A DNA stretch of 64,000 nt, from assembly GCA_019916065.1 (NCBI GenBank), contig CM034233.1, positions 13,991,009 through 14,055,008 on the forward strand. Reading direction: 5' to 3'. This DNA comes from Vitellaria paradoxa (lineage: Eukaryota > Streptophyta > Magnoliopsida > Ericales > Sapotaceae). Below, piece by piece: positions 35,458 to 48,998 of this stretch. The position numbers and the translations under genes are program-made. Numbering within the stretch: position 1 is the stretch's first letter; every line of letters starts with the position of its first letter. The notes beneath the pieces are model-generated. The model was given only the letters and a program-made list of their open reading frames with translations, was not told the origin of the DNA and did no database searches.

Positions 35458-35735
35458 AACCAATTCATCGTCACCATATTTACCCAATTATATATATGTA
35501 TAATGAACTAAGTTTATGCATGTATGCACATGCCTTTGTAATATATATGTTGTGCAGAATACCAAAATATTTTTATGCAACACACGAGAGAAAATCTCCC
35601 CATGTTTTAGTAACCAATTGGTCGTAGCCATATTTACCAAATTATATGTGTAATGAACTAAGTTTATGCATGCATGCACATGCATTTACAATATATATGT
35701 TGTGTAGAATATCGAAATATTTTATGCAACACATA
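35458..35735. repeat. 154-bp tandem duplication
   Basis: Copies starting AACCAATTCATCG (35458) and AACCAATTGGTCG (35612) share AACTAAGTTTATGCATG and AATATATATGTTGTG blocks in order. Confidence 0.8.
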
Positions 35736-38700
35736 AGTAAAAAATAACTAAAGAAAAAAAATATAAAATTTATGTGGTTCGGCAGTATGCTTGCATCTAT
35801 AGATATAATAAGATCTGATTTTCACTATACTCTCTAACAATTGTGTAAGAAATTATAAGAAGAAGAAAAAAGAATCTTAAAATACCCAACTCTTAGAGAA
35901 CCATATCACTCTGTTTTTAACTTTTATCTCAATTTTAACTTTTGAAAACCTTAATTTAAACTTAGCACAGATGTACAATATTAGTATGAAAATATAATAA
36001 GTCCACATAAAAAGAAACAAAAAACCTGATAAAAAATTGTCTCAAAAATAGTTCTAATATATTTTTTTTGGATCGCACCCGTCACTTGTTGGGATGAGAT
36101 TCTCAACGAGATGTCTTGTTACAATACAATACTTATTTTTTTTTTCCATAGAAATCAGTGACCTTACTAATGACTTTCCTAACGAGTATTCTGCTACGAT
36201 ATTGTACTCTTTGTAATACCCAACAACAACTAGTGATCTTCCAGTGATCTTCCAGTGAGCCATTCAGTGAGTTCCTTTTGTAATTGTATATCTCTCGACT
36301 TTTACCAACGAGTCCAAACAATTTTTAACGAGTTACTGATTATTGTATCATACCGCAAGATCCCCTAATTTTTTTTGCTTTCTCACAAAATAATGTAAAC
36401 ATAAATGGGTAGATGCTTTCGCTGCACTCATTTTACTTAGACATCTACTATTTAACGGTGCTTGAATATAACGAATATGAACCATGCATAGAGTAACTGA
36501 TGCTGATGTCTAAGCAAATGGGCTATACCTCTAATCATCGACTTGATTTGCATCCGTGCCTAATAATTAATAAATCAGGAAATATGTACACCATATTAAA
36601 TCAGTAAAAGTTCACTGCGACTACAATATTTTGATCCTCTGTCTAACGTTTCTAACTTTTCAAATATGCTCAATAGATTTCAAAAGAAGATTCGATAAAC
36701 GCTGTGAGCCTGTGGCCCTTTCACAAATACTGATAGCCTCTTTTTCCAAATAGGAAATCTCTAGTTCATGCTAGAAGTGGGAAGGGGCCTCATAAGTATA
36801 TCTCTGGGGTGGTTGGAAACAAGGAGCTAGCCCGAGGTGAAGAGAATTTGAAGGATGTACTGGGTCTTAACTTCTGAATATAGCTATGGAGTAATTAATT
36901 GCATCTATGATTCTATTCCATCCTTGGAAAATCGGTCTCATGCATGAGCCTAGTATCCACCATGATAGTATAAAATGGTAATTAGTTGCTTACAATGAGC
37001 AGAATGTTACCTTAACTCTAGTCTCTTTCTGCAATTATGTCAAACTTTTTCTGGCAAAGATATTGACGCGCAATCTCTCTGCTGCAAATATTTGTTGGGC
37101 CAATACTAAAATACTAGAAAGTTTCATAGAAATTAATAATATTATGCGAGCAGTGACTAATAAAATAATTACATTAATTAAATAATTTTTTATTAATATA
37201 ATAAAATAGGATTATTTTTTAAAACATTCCTCTTACAAACTAATATTTAACAATTAAGAATTATTTTTTTTCATTTAATGATTGATATTTTTTTTATATT
37301 TTTAACTTTTTGCTCAATTCTTATTTTAGTGGAACCCACTATTATCTATTTCACAAAACGGTTTGCGTATTTTAAACTTCACTATATTTTAAAATGGAGA
37401 TTATACGCCAATCAAAACTATTAACTATAATTCTGCCCAATTATAATTTTTAACAAGTTGAACATTTCAAATTAAAATATCATAATTTATGTTTTCTTTT
37501 ATGATGCTTATAAAAAATTAATTGGATAAAGAGAGAGACCAAAACATATATAACAGTTGCTAGAGTTTAAAGTTTTTGAAAACAAAATTAAAACTCATGA
37601 ATTATCAAAATTTCTCCGATTTGAACTTTTTGTTCAAACTTTCGATTATATAAAATACTAATTTTTTTTAAAGTATCGTAGACAATGTTTATTGCTAGCA
37701 GTTCATATATAAATGTGATCAAGAGAACATGTAGTACAAAATTTATATATAACCAACGAGGGTCGTCAGATTAAAGACATGACCCCTTCAAGTTTATAAA
37801 ATGATATTCATTTACAAATTATCACTAACAATAGCATTTTCTTATACTATTTTATTATTATTATATAATAGCATTCATCCCCATCCAACTGCACTTGAAA
37901 TTGGAATTGCAAATATTGCTACTAGATAGTTTTGAATTAGAGCTGATCAAATTTAGAATTAGACCAAATTTATATATTAGGAAGTTTTATCTAAGGAAAC
38001 ATTTGGAGTTTCGAAAAAGTTTAAAAACATCAATAGTTAGTACTGAAGTGATGTAAAAATGATATAAGATAAAATTTAATTAGAGAAAATTAAAAAATTT
38101 TTAAAATTTTTGGAATTTTTAGAAAATTTTGAAGCTCTCTGGTCTAATATTTTAGATATTTATGAATTTTTAAAGCCAATTCTACAACATAACTTCAACC
38201 TCATTCATCAGCTCAAATAAAATATATATTGGAGGTGTTTAGAGTTTTAAAAAAGTTAAAAAAAATAAAAGTTGATATTGAAGTGACATACAAGTGGCAC
38301 GTGATGAAATTTAATTAAAAAAATTAAAATTTTTTTAAAAATAACTTTTAAAAATTTTTAAAAAATATTTAAAACTCTAAACCAATCGATTGTGCAATAT
38401 GTTTATATCCTTGCCGAAAGAATATATTGCGCCCTGCATATCTGTACTCCCATCTCTTTCAAAGGTCAATCATCATTTGGATGGAATAAATCTCATGCGA
38501 AATTTGCAAAAAGTATATGGGAATATCCACCTCCATCCTTTTCAAACCGTACCTACATTTCCAATGGGATGTTATGAATGGAAAAAGTTCTTAACCAGAG
38601 CAATTGAATAATGGCTAGGTAATTAATTCCATAATAAGGCTCTGATTGGGATAGAGTTAATTAATTTCACAATTAAGGGTATGTTAATTTAGGATGAATA

Positions 38701-39480
38701 GATGTAAACTCTAAAATGATTAAAGTTACTTTTTTATATTTTAAACTTAATTATTTTAATCTATAAAAGGTAATAATATCAAATAAATAAAAAGTTACAA
38801 AATTAACTGTTAAAAAGTTAATTTTTTTTAATTTTCCAAACACACCGTTAGCGACTAATATGCTAATTTTCTTTTTTTCTTCTCAAACTAAGCCTATGTG
38901 AGTAACCAATTAAAAAAAAAAGAAAAGAAAAAAAAAAAAACACTTTCATGGATAGCTTGTAACGGCACTTCGGTTGATAGCATGTACAAGTAATATTATC
39001 TGGAAATTGGTAGATTAGGGTTAGGTATATTTAATAGATAAATAAAAGGTATGCTAAGGATATAATTAGAGGCGTAGGGTTAAACAAAAAGAGGGATAAA
39101 GGGATTAAAAAAAAAAAAGGACAGGACAATTAAAGAGATAAAATCAGTCCATGGATTAGTACATTAATTAGGATAGTAGGCAGGCTTCAGAAATAAAATT
39201 CACCTAGATTTAAGAGATAAATGATATTTGAAGTGGCAATTAAAGACTTAGTTCCATTAATAGTTTGCTAAAGTAAATTAAGAGGAATTGATTAAATTTA
39301 GTTTTAAAATTATAAATAAAATTTAAAATATGCACATGCATATTCAATCATTTATAGCAAGCTAGTGGGAATCTATGCCATATAAAAGAATGCTCGAATA
39401 TATCAACCCGGTCCCTTCGAGGTACTTTTTGATTTGAATGTAGCATAAAAAAATGTATTTCGCTTTAATTTTGTAATAAT

Positions 39481-39614
39481 TATAGGTGTGTTTGGAATAA
39501 TAAAAAGTGAGATAAGTTGTGGGTTTGTAATTCGTACAGTGAGATAAAAAGCGAATAATTTTTAGAGATTTTTAAAATTTTCAGAGATTTACAGTAAATC
39601 AAACGGAACCTATA
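39481..39614. mobile_element. Short MITE with TAGGTGTGTTTGG ends
   Basis: It starts TATAGGTGTGTTTGGAATAA and ends AAATCAAACGGAACCTATA, an imperfect inverted repeat with a possible TA target duplication. The interior TGAGATAAG...TTCGTACAGTGAGATAAAAA recurs in other family copies in this window. Confidence 0.6.
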
Positions 39615-42600
39615 TGTAATAAATCATTTGACAATGAAGAGTAAAAACTATTTAAAATCAACCTCTAGTTATGTTCTAAACTATTTTTGAGAGTTTTAAA
39701 ATAATTTAAAGAGTTTAACAATATTGTTTCATATGGTTCCAAAAAATTCTGAAATATTCTTCCATATTTTAGACTGTAGACATTCTAGATTTAACTGGGG
39801 TAATATAGATTGTTGTTGGAAAGTTCAAAGCAGTTTTGAATTTTCTGAAAGTGTCATGTATAGAGGTAAAGGTGGAAGAGTATAAATACAAGTGGGCTCA
39901 TTTGTGAGCATCTAATTATTAACATCTCAGCATTCAAGTGGATTTGGAGCTCCCCCCAAGTTTGGAAGTTCAATTTTTAATAAATTTGATTAATTTTCTG
40001 ATAAAAGTTGATTGATAAAATTTTGTGTATTTGATAAGATAAATAAAAATTTTTTGTAATTTTTACCAACTTTTTAAGTGTTTAGTAAAAATTTTGATAA
40101 TTTTTTAGTTGATTTAAAATGAAATAACCATTATATACCTTCACCATCAGCAAAAATATGTGTTTTGACAATTTGCTAACTCAATAAAATTGACAACTTT
40201 TGTGTTTTATTAAACACCTAAAAAACCAAAAATTAGTGTTTTTTGGGTTATTTTTGCTCCTCCAAAACAGGGCCTAAATTATCAGGGGAAAGCACCATTC
40301 AGTTGGTTTGAACTCCATTGTTGCCCACAAGGGTTTGCCCTTGGCTGGCACTAGGCTCACCAAAGCCTGCTTTATTTCAGATCGCTAATATGTAATGTTC
40401 AGATTCAACCACATACTGTCTAGATTTGATTCTATAGTCTATATAATTACTTTCTTCCTCCCCTTCCACTCTAGAATTGATTTTCTTTCAAAATAAAGAA
40501 TTGATTTAATTTGGTAAATAAAATTTTGTGTTTGGAACATTTTGAATTTAAAAATTAAATTGATTTAGTTTAAGTAAAATATCAAATTTGACCATATGAA
40601 TAGAAAGTAAAAAATATGGTAAATACGATATAAGAGGATATATTTGTCCGCTTACTTAGATTGCTTAAGAAAATAATAAATTCTCATCAAATTTTATTTT
40701 TTTGAATTGAATTTCAAATTTTACAGAAATTTTAAAATTTAAATTATGAAATAAAATCAAATCTAACCCGTAAAATTTTATTTAGTTTCAAATATAAGAA
40801 TTGATGATAATTTTTATCACATGAAATCTCATCAATTTCATCATTTTAAACAGAGTGTTTGTATTTTATTGTCAATCTTCCAATTTTGTTCTCTCTCGTT
40901 GGCTCTAAAAATTTGCTGGCTCCAAATTCGATCTTGAGCCGCTGCTTCATTTCGGAACCAAAATGGCTTAATCTTGGGCTGTCAACAATTAGATCTCAGA
41001 TCAAGATCTAATTCTATATGAACATTCAAACTCCAATTATTTAAACTCGTTTAGATCTAAGGCAAAAAATTATACAAAACCCTAAATTTAAATTGCTTAC
41101 TTTTTCTATTTGTCGAAAAAGAAGATCCGTATGTTTGTGAATTTTTTGTATCTAGACGTATAAGAGATTTAGTATCACATGTGCTCGTTACCGCCGATTT
41201 GGATTAGGTGTTTTATATCTGAGTCTCCAACTTTATAGTCTTATTAGCTTTATTTAATTGAGTACAGGTTTAATACCAACTATTACACAGCCATTATAAT
41301 GACTCCCTAGAAAGCTTTTTATAATATTAAGCCCCCTAAACTAACTCAATATATGGAAGGATTAGCTGAGATTTCTACAGTGGATGATTTGTTATTATCT
41401 CACCAAGAATTTTTTAGTTATTAAAAACCCATTTTTTACAAGCTCAATATAAAACAAAAATTCAGATAGACAAGAATAGAACAGAGAAAATTTTTTCAGT
41501 TGGAGGTTGCTTGGTGTTCTTGAAACACCATTCTTGTTAAGCTTTCTCTCTCTTTGCCATCATAAGTAAAGGCAAGATTAAGCTCCATAAGAGTCTGGTG
41601 CATAGTTGCAGTGTCATCTTTCATACATAAGTCCTATCACGCAAAGGATTTATTATAAGAATGCATCACTGACTCATACCTGTGCCATGTGTTAACAAAA
41701 AATTCTATTAAAATATTTTTTCCCAAAAGACAAGTAAGTATGAAACACATGCATATGTGTATAAGCCTGTTCTCAACCTTAATTTTTATTGTTGAGTTCT
41801 ATCTATTTGAAAATCAATTTTACCCAAATTAAAAAAATAAAATAAAATAAAAACAATTTCATCCAGTTGATTTGTTCAAGCTCAAGCCTGCAGTCTAGTT
41901 TTTTTTTTTTTTTTTTTTTTTTTGTGTGATGACGGAATAAGCAAGCAAACAAGAGATGAAGAGAGTCCCATGGACTATCTAGATAGACTTGAGGAGGTTA
42001 ACATCATTTTTTCATGTTAGCCACGTGATATTGAGTTGTGAGCCATTTGATCAAAATCGAACGATTCACAATAAAAATATGTTTGAAAATTTTAAGTGAG
42101 AATTTTTAAATTTACTTTTATTGCAAATCGTCTGATTTTGATCAGATTGTTGGAAAATAATCAATTGTGGGCCAAATATGTTATTTGTGTGTTATATGCT
42201 ATCATAAAGGTTAAGCCCATTTAAAGTGATCTAATAAAGTTTTAAGGTTTTGGGTTTTATAACATCTCATTTTGTATGAGCCTCTAATGTGTAGATACCT
42301 AAGCTCATATTTCTATTTTATGATGGGGTGAATAGAAGTAGGGTTTCTACATTTATTATAAATAGGTTATAGTCCCCAGGTCATACGTAAAATTTTTTTT
42401 CTAATCAATCTGAGATCCCATCATCAGAGAAAATCAGAAAAAGAAACCTATATATAGACTTGGAAGATCGAGAACCACGTGATTGTAACCATGGATTCAG
42501 GTACGTTTCCGCATTAATTTATTTTATTAATGATTCGATATGAATTAAATAAGCAACACAGATCACTTACAACTTTATGTTATGGCTAACGTCAAAAGTG

Positions 42601-42844
42601 ATGTTAAGCACTCATTTTCAACAAATATACAAAAAGACATGATATGTATATCACCTATTGAGGTATAGATTTATTTTTACATTCTTTCAATCACACACTG
42701 TACCGTTGGTACTTTTAAGGAAAAAAAAAAAACGTAGTACTAAGTAGTGAAAGTCACAACTTCAAACTTAGTACATGGCAGTAAAAGTCACAACTTCGAA
42801 TTCAATATATGCATAACACAAGGAGAATGATGATACCTTCAATA

Positions 42845-43403
42845 TTAGAAATTAAATGATGGGAAGATGGTGGACTGAAATTTCAGTGGTTGTTCGAAGT
42901 TTTGACCATGTAGCACTACCCCATTTTGTAAGTTGGAGATGCAGCTGCTTTCAGGGGGAAAGTAGGTGTCTATTTCGTCCCTAATGACTGGATTTGGATG
43001 GTCATTCATTAGCCTAGCTTCCTCATTCTGGCACGGTGCTCGAAGGGCAGCAACCTTCTTGGCCTGAATATCCTGGAAACATTCGTGTTCAATACTAACA
43101 TTAACCATAGAAATTTGAGATATATAAGAAAAATAGGTTAAAAAGTTTACATACGTCCCACTCTGATTGTCTCTGTAAATCAAAATGAAATCTCCACCTT
43201 GCAGACCATGTTGTTTCACAAAATCACCTATAAAGGTTCATATTTCATTTTTTTTTAGGTTATTCATAATATTTTCATACATAAAATTAAAAAAAAAAAG
43301 TATAGGAGAATGAAAGGTAGTCACAACTTACATTTAACACGCATAGATGGCCTCAACAGTTTTCTCAAGTACGACCATTTGGCTCTAGATATTATTCCAA
43401 GAC
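42845..43403 (-). pseudogene. C-terminal exons of a FUS3-like B3-domain gene, with in-frame stop
   Basis: Three minus-strand exon-like blocks match the end of a plant B3 DNA-binding domain of the ABI3/FUS3/LEC2 group. Block A (about 43403-43357) reads WNNI, TAG stop (43387-43385), SQMVVLEKT, and its donor appears to be TT or a shifted GT. Block B (43227-43151, acceptor ATAG, donor GTAAAC) encodes DFVKQHGLQGGDFILIYRDN and then QSGTY. Block C (43072-42845, acceptor CCAG) encodes DIQAKKVAAL...FPPESSCISNLQNG and ends SIFPSFNF-like before TAA. Phases of B and C agree. Intact relatives regulate seed maturation genes through RY elements. The N-terminal half of B3 was not found upstream to 44640, so this is a fragment or pseudogene. 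Confidence 0.6.
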
Positions 43404-44937
43404 CTACACAAAGAGGCAATAAGGATTTGTAAACATTTGACACTACATATGTTGAGAGCAAAAATAGTGTGATATTACAATAAAACTATCTGCTTCACAA
43501 TGTTACTTGCATTCTACAGAATTATACGTAATATATGCAAGTTTGGAGGCTCATTCAAATATAGATTGGAGGACACCAATAATAACAAATCATAATGTCA
43601 ATTATATTCTACAGAATTATACATAACATTAAGTAAGTCTATTGCCTCATTCCAATATAGTTTGGAGGACACCAGCAACAACAAGCTTGCTTAATAGCTT
43701 ATTATTGTTAAATGCCGAGCCATGCCCTATGACAATCCAAAAAAAAAAAAAAAAAACACTAGAATCCAAACCTATAGCGAAAAGTTCAAATACGATCAAT
43801 ATTCATATCATCCACAAGCATAAGAAGACTTCTTTTATTAGTCAAAGGTGGAAGATGCCTTTCTATAAATCTCTATAAGAAACCTAGCTCATCAATGTCT
43901 AATACTTTCTAAAAATTTAATCAGGGAAAAAGTAAATAGATAAATCTCAATTACACTCTTGTATGCCCACCAAAATCAACCGAGACAATTTTATTAAGAA
44001 TGGCAATGTCAAATCATCTATTATATACTGTCTGACATAAAAGAATTTGCATTATGACTAAAATTTGTTTAGCCAAATTTTGAATCCCGAGTTGAACATT
44101 TATATATTTCTCACGGTAAAAATAAATAAGTAAATAAAATAAAATATAAGAAAAAGAAAAGAAATATGGAAAAGGAATAAACCTTACATACAGATTTAAT
44201 TATCTTTATGTAAATAATATTTAATATATCCTAAATAAAAATAAGCACAATTAATGTTTTCTACAAACAATGTCTTATAGCTGCATTGTGAACTTACTTC
44301 AGTCTGGGTGAACGCTTGAGCATTATGAACTCACTTTTGGCTGTGCCCATTTCGTTTTTGCTTGTTTTATAGCTAAAGCGCAAGGTTATGAATCAAAAAC
44401 CCAAGCTCGGAAGTGGAGGAATCAATAAATAGGATGGGTTTTGTGGGATTAAGAGGTTTTGTCAGTAAAGGAAAGACATATGGAAGGAGAGGCTGGAGGT
44501 TTTTGATAATACAGTAACAGGTGTTTGGAAGAGCTTCTTAGTGACAAGCGAAGGGGCGAAGGGGTCGTCTTTCTTAGTCCATTACGGATGGGGGTTAGCA
44601 GCAAGGGTGTTTTTTTTTTTTTTTTTTTAAAAAAGAGTTAGCCTTTGTTTTGTTAAGATGGGAGGGAAATGGGCATCCCACGTCGGGATATCCAAGTGTA
44701 TATATGTGGTTTATATCCCTTCCTAACAATTTACGATTTGACGTGTCTGATTGTTCAAGTTTTGTGTGTGGTTTATATCACTTTCCAATAATTCAACTTA
44801 AGTTTCAACTCGAAAAGTTAAGAGTTGTAGTGGGCAGACATTCCACATTGGATGTCCAAAGTTTTTGTGTGTGATTTATATCTCTTTTCCATAATTTACG
44901 TTTTGACGTGTTTTATTGGATTTGGGTTTTGTTTCAA
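43404..44937. other. Non-coding stretch beside the B3 remnant
   Basis: A ~110-bp block with CAGAATTATACRTAA and GGAGGACACCARYAA occurs twice (about 43518-43591 and 43611-43683). At 44650-44920 three degenerate repeats with GTGGTTTATATC and ATTTACGNTTTGACGTG follow CCCACGTCGGGATATCC, resembling parts of an LTR, but no element ends were found. A minus-strand start-like context (MGTAKSEFIMLKRSPRLK, 44370-44315, followed by GTAAGT) has no matching second exon. Confidence 0.4.
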
Positions 44938-44967
44938 TACGTGGGAGAGAAATGAAAAGTGATCCAA

Positions 44968-44998
<31 letters not shown>

Positions 44999-45564
44999 TT
45001 TTTTACTTTTCTTTGGTTTGACAAATCTGAAAGAGGCAAAGAAAATTGAAAAAAGAATATTTATCTTTCTTTATATTTTTTTCTATTCTCTTTTCATATT
45101 TACTTTTCTAATTTTCATCCTTTAATTAAATAAAAAATTGTTTTCTTTAAATTTTCTTTCTTATTCCCTAAAACTAAACAAGGTGGTTTTAGTTTTTTCC
45201 TCGTCATTTTTTTCTTTTCATTTCTTTTCTACTTAAATCAAACAAACGAGACCGACGGAAAAGACTTTTTATGCTTTGGGTGAGTTTGGAGTGAGATAAA
45301 GTGAAATAAATTGAGAGTTTGTAATGCGTACAGTGAAAGAAAAAAGTTGATGTGATATAAAGTTAACAGAGATTTGTAAAGTTTTTAAGAGTTTGTTTGC
45401 AAACTAAACGGAGCTATAATTTGGATAAAAAGTTTATCGATTTAAAAATAATATTAGACAAAACATGCTAGGAAAATACAAAAAAAATATATTAATTTAC
45501 TGAGAAAAAAATACAACATACCATTTTGTTTGTCTAAGGTGGGAGAGATATGGAAAATGAGAGA

Positions 45565-45606
<42 letters not shown>

Positions 45607-46270
45607 TTTTACTTTTCTTTGGTTTGATAAATTTGAAGGAGGCAGAGAAAATTGAAAAAAAAAATATTTATCTTTCTTTATATTTTTCCTATTTTCTTTT
45701 CATTATTTTTTTCTAAATTTCATCCTTTAATTAAATAAAAAATTGTTTTCTTTAAATTTTCCTTCTTATTTCCTACAAACCAAACAAGGGTTTTTAATCT
45801 TTTCTACGTCATTCTTTTTCTTTTCATTTCTTTTCTACTTAAATCATGTAATTGAGGTTGATGGAAAAAACTTTTTATACTTTGTTTGGTTAAAAGTTTA
45901 TCTATCTAAAAATACTATTATTCAAGATATGCTCTTAAAATAAAAAATATATATTAATTTATTAAGAAAAAATTCGGCATACCCATTTTGTTTGGTTAAG
46001 GTGGTAGAGAAATGGAAAATGAGAGAAAAAATAATAATAACAATAATAATTTTTACTTTTCTCTGGTTTGATAAATATGAAGGAAGCAAAAAAAATTAAA
46101 AAACGAATATTTATCATTTTTTTTTATTTTTTCCTATTTTATTTTCATTATATACCAACCAAACAAGGGAATTTTAATTTTTTTTCTTCATCATTTCTTT
46201 TCATTTCATTTATTTTCTACTCAAATCAGATAAAGGAGGTTGAGAAGGAAAAACTTTTATGCTTTGTTTG
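44938..46270. repeat. Tandem repeat, ~460-bp unit, three copies
   Basis: Units start GGGAGAGAAATGRAAARTGA at about 44942, 45542 and 46002. Each has an (AAT)n microsatellite, CTTTTCTTTGGTTTGACAAA-like and TTTTCTTTTCATTTCTTTTCTACT-like blocks and ends CTTTTTATGCTTTG. Copy 1 is longer because a 140-bp element is inserted at 45281; copy 3 is partial. Confidence 0.8.
45281..45420. mobile_element. 140-bp MITE inserted in tandem copy 1
   Basis: Copy 2 reads ACTTTGTTTGGTTAAAAG where copy 1 reads GCTTTG, then 140 extra bases, then TTTGGATAAAAAG. The extra segment begins GGTGAGTTTGGAGTGAGATA and ends AACTAAACGGAGCTATAA. It belongs to the same family as 39481-39614. TTTG on each side may be the target duplication or part of the ancestral CTTTGTTTGG. 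Confidence 0.65.
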
Positions 46271-48039
46271 GATGCAGCTTGTGCATAAAGAGACCTAAAC
46301 TAATTATCATTGAGAAGCAAATTTAAAGTCTTGGGTTCACAGGAGCTGAAACAGCTACTGAAATTCTTAAATCCAACGGTAAGATTTTCACCAAAACAAT
46401 CTAACGATAAAAGAGAGGCGCATGAAGTTGATACGAATTTACTGTAAATTATGCGGTTGGGAAAGATTGAAAGGGGGACCTAGAAGTTTCAAATATCATA
46501 TATCTGTCTCTCTCTTGCCTAGTCTTTAGTTCTTGAAAGCTAATAGATAGTATTTTGCTCGGAGAAAAATTAAAGGAAGAAAAATGAAAAAGAAAAAGAA
46601 GGAGAAAAAAATTATTTGATTAGAAGGAAAAAATAAAAAAAAGTAAATGAAAGTGAAAAAGAAAAAAAATATGTGGGGCCAAACTATATTTTCTCCTTAT
46701 AATGGGAGAAAAAATAAAAAAGAAGTAGATATTAAAAGAGAGGAAGCGCCATAAAAAAAAAAAAAACATAGAAAAAATGAAAAAATAAAATTTAAAATAT
46801 AAGTTCTAGTTTTTTAAAATTAATTTTTTACACAAATTAAAATTTAAATTATAATAAAGACATATATATTACCATTATTTTTTTCTATCTAACTAAATAA
46901 TTTTAAAGAACTAAAGTCATTTATACTTGGAGAAAAAAATCCAATCTTTTTATTATTTTTTTATTTTTAACATTTTCATCTTTCTAATTTAGCAAAGTCA
47001 AAGAAAATTTGAGTATCTTTATAGTTTTTTTCTTATTAGTTGAGCTTTTGCAATGTGAGGTCTTTCTTCTACCAGCAACGTGAGACTTCTTATCTCACTT
47101 TCATCCTTTCTCAACCGCATAACCTAAGGTTTTAGGGGTCTACAATGCAAAAATGCACTAGAGGTGAAGTGTAGGAACGAAAGGTTTTGATTTTTTTATA
47201 ATAATTTAATGGTCTTAATTTTATTTAGCTAAAATTAATTTCGAAATAAAGGTAAGAGTTAAAAATAAAATCTAATTGAAAACTCTAAAGAAGCATATTC
47301 AAAATATACGAAAAACAATGTCAGTAGATAAAAATAAAAAGTGAGGATAAAATTAAAAAAATAGAACAAAAAAGGTCGTTGAAATTCTAAAAACACATCG
47401 CTACTTGTTGTATGGAATAGAAATAGAAGTAGACATGAATAAAAAAATTGTAACTTTGAAATAAAATAAAATAAAAATAATAAAATAAACTCTTAAAAAA
47501 TAAAAAAAAATGCATGAAAGTAAAAATAGCAATAAACCTTAAATAAGAAAGAGGTCATAATCGGTAAGAAGGTATCAAAAAGGATTTTATCACCATTCTT
47601 AAAAAAGAAAAAAAAGAAAACCAAAAGGGGACAAGAGGACACAATGGTAATTGATCCAAATAGAGCAGGGCAAAGTTGGAAATATTGCGTCAAAAGCTTA
47701 ATCTTGATTCTAATGAACTTCGATTAAAAAATAAAAATAAAAAAGAAAAGACACAAAGGCAAAATGATAATAAATCCAAATAAAGAAGGGCAAGTTGGAA
47801 AATATCGCATCAAAAAAATGTTGAAAGCTTAATCCCAATTCTAACCATCTTGACTTAGTTTGATGAATTGGGTTAGCTTAAAAAAAATAAAAAAATTCTA
47901 ACGATCTTAAATAAAAAAAAAAAAAGAACAAGAAGACAAAATGGTAATAAATTAACTTGAAGAAGGGCAAAATTGAAAAAATAGAGTAAAAAAAAAAAAG
48001 TTCATTGAAAGCCAAGTGATGATTCTCATTTATTATATA
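46271..48039. other. AT-rich intergenic DNA, no gene seen
   Basis: Long A-rich and GA-rich tracts (46560-46800 and 47280-48000). A block with GACAAAATGGTAATAAATYAA and AAAGAAGGGCAAARTTGRAAA occurs three times (near 47640, 47760 and 47935), a degenerate tandem repeat. No supported coding region. Confidence 0.45.
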
Positions 48040-48998
48040 TCTATATCATAATACTAAAAGAATGTTGTTTCTCTCTCCTTTTCTCCTTCATCCTAATCAT
48101 CATAATCTTACATGACATGCTTTTCTCTTTCATCCTAATCTTATGTGACATGCTTCAATACTTTCTATTTTCTAAATACTCTTTTCTCATTCATTCACAA
48201 AGAATTAACTTATTTTTTGTTCTATATCAGCAGATGAATAGATTTTTATTTTTTCATTTGTGTATAAAATCATTAGTATTGTGGTAAATGACTTTAATTA
48301 ATATGAAAGCTTATGAATTCACGAAATGAGCCTATTTGCTCATTGGTCCATTATAGTTGGACCCAATTATTTATTATTTTGTTATAGTTATAAAATTTAT
48401 ATCTAAATATTAATTTAGAGAAGGGACTTGAAATTACTGAATATTTCTTAAATTTAAAAAATTAATATATTTTAAATTTAAAAGCACAAAAAAATGCCCA
48501 AATGTTAATATTAATAAAAAAATACCAAAATACTAATAATTAGGTTTAGGAGTAATAGTTTTTATAAAAATTTAAATTTGTCATGTTAGTAATTAGGTTG
48601 AAAAATTATTTTAATAATATTTTTAATTCAAGTGAATAATTAAAAAATAAAAGTGTATATTAAAAATTTGACAAACTTTTTAAAATAAAAACAAAGATCA
48701 ACTCGATTAAGTAGATTTGATATATATTCTAGAGCTAAATTAGATTTTTAAAATTGAATTAGACTGAGATTTGATAAAATATAAATTTTTAATATTCATA
48801 TAAAAATGTAATTTTTATTAACTCTATCTACTTATTAAAATTGATATAAATAAAAAAACATAAATATAAAAAAATAATTTAAGAACTATCATTTAAAATT
48901 ATACAATTTTATTAAAATAATTATAATATATTTAAAAGTTTATTTTTGTCAATAAAAAATTATTATATAATTTCGTACATCGCACGGGTGAACGCTAA
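48040..48998 (+). mobile_element. Non-autonomous Helitron, about 959 bp
   Basis: It begins TCTATATCATAATACTAAAAG directly after an A (48039) and ends with a short GC-rich hairpin region (TTCGTACATCGCACGGGTG) followed ~5 bases later by CTAA (48995-48998) and a T (48999). The 5' TC, 3' CTRR, a subterminal hairpin, insertion between A and T and lack of terminal inverted repeats are the defining marks of plant Helitrons, which move by rolling-circle replication. No RepHel coding sequence is inside, so it is non-autonomous. The hairpin stem is weak, which lowers confidence. Confidence 0.6.

Larger units (their letters stand above)
35069..42844. other. Gene-poor AT-rich stretch with repeats
   Basis: No supported gene. 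It holds a 154-bp tandem pair (35458/35612, each with AACTAAGTTTATGCATG), MITE-like elements (37998-38160, 38226-38385, 39481-39614 and perhaps 39955-40275), and a T20-plus run near 41900. A short promoter-like stretch on the plus strand (CCTATATATAG at ~42450, CACGTG at 42477-42482, ACCATGG then CAG|GTACGT near 42490) lacks any following exon. Open frames at 36054-36321 and 38390-38611 have no recognisable features. Confidence 0.45.

Noticed and set aside
36054..36321. Overlapping minus-strand frames of 60-70 codons
   Set aside because: No recognisable motifs, and nearby degenerate repeats (AACGAGT...) suggest non-coding repeat DNA.
38390..38611. Two overlapping plus-strand frames of 61-73 codons
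   Set aside because: They lie between MITE-like elements, without splice partners or domains; possible gene fragment but unsupported.
42440..42510. First exon of a plus-strand gene (TATA-like, G-box, ACCATGG, CAG|GTACGT)
   Set aside because: No following exon with coding character was found; the downstream DNA is antisense to the B3 remnant.
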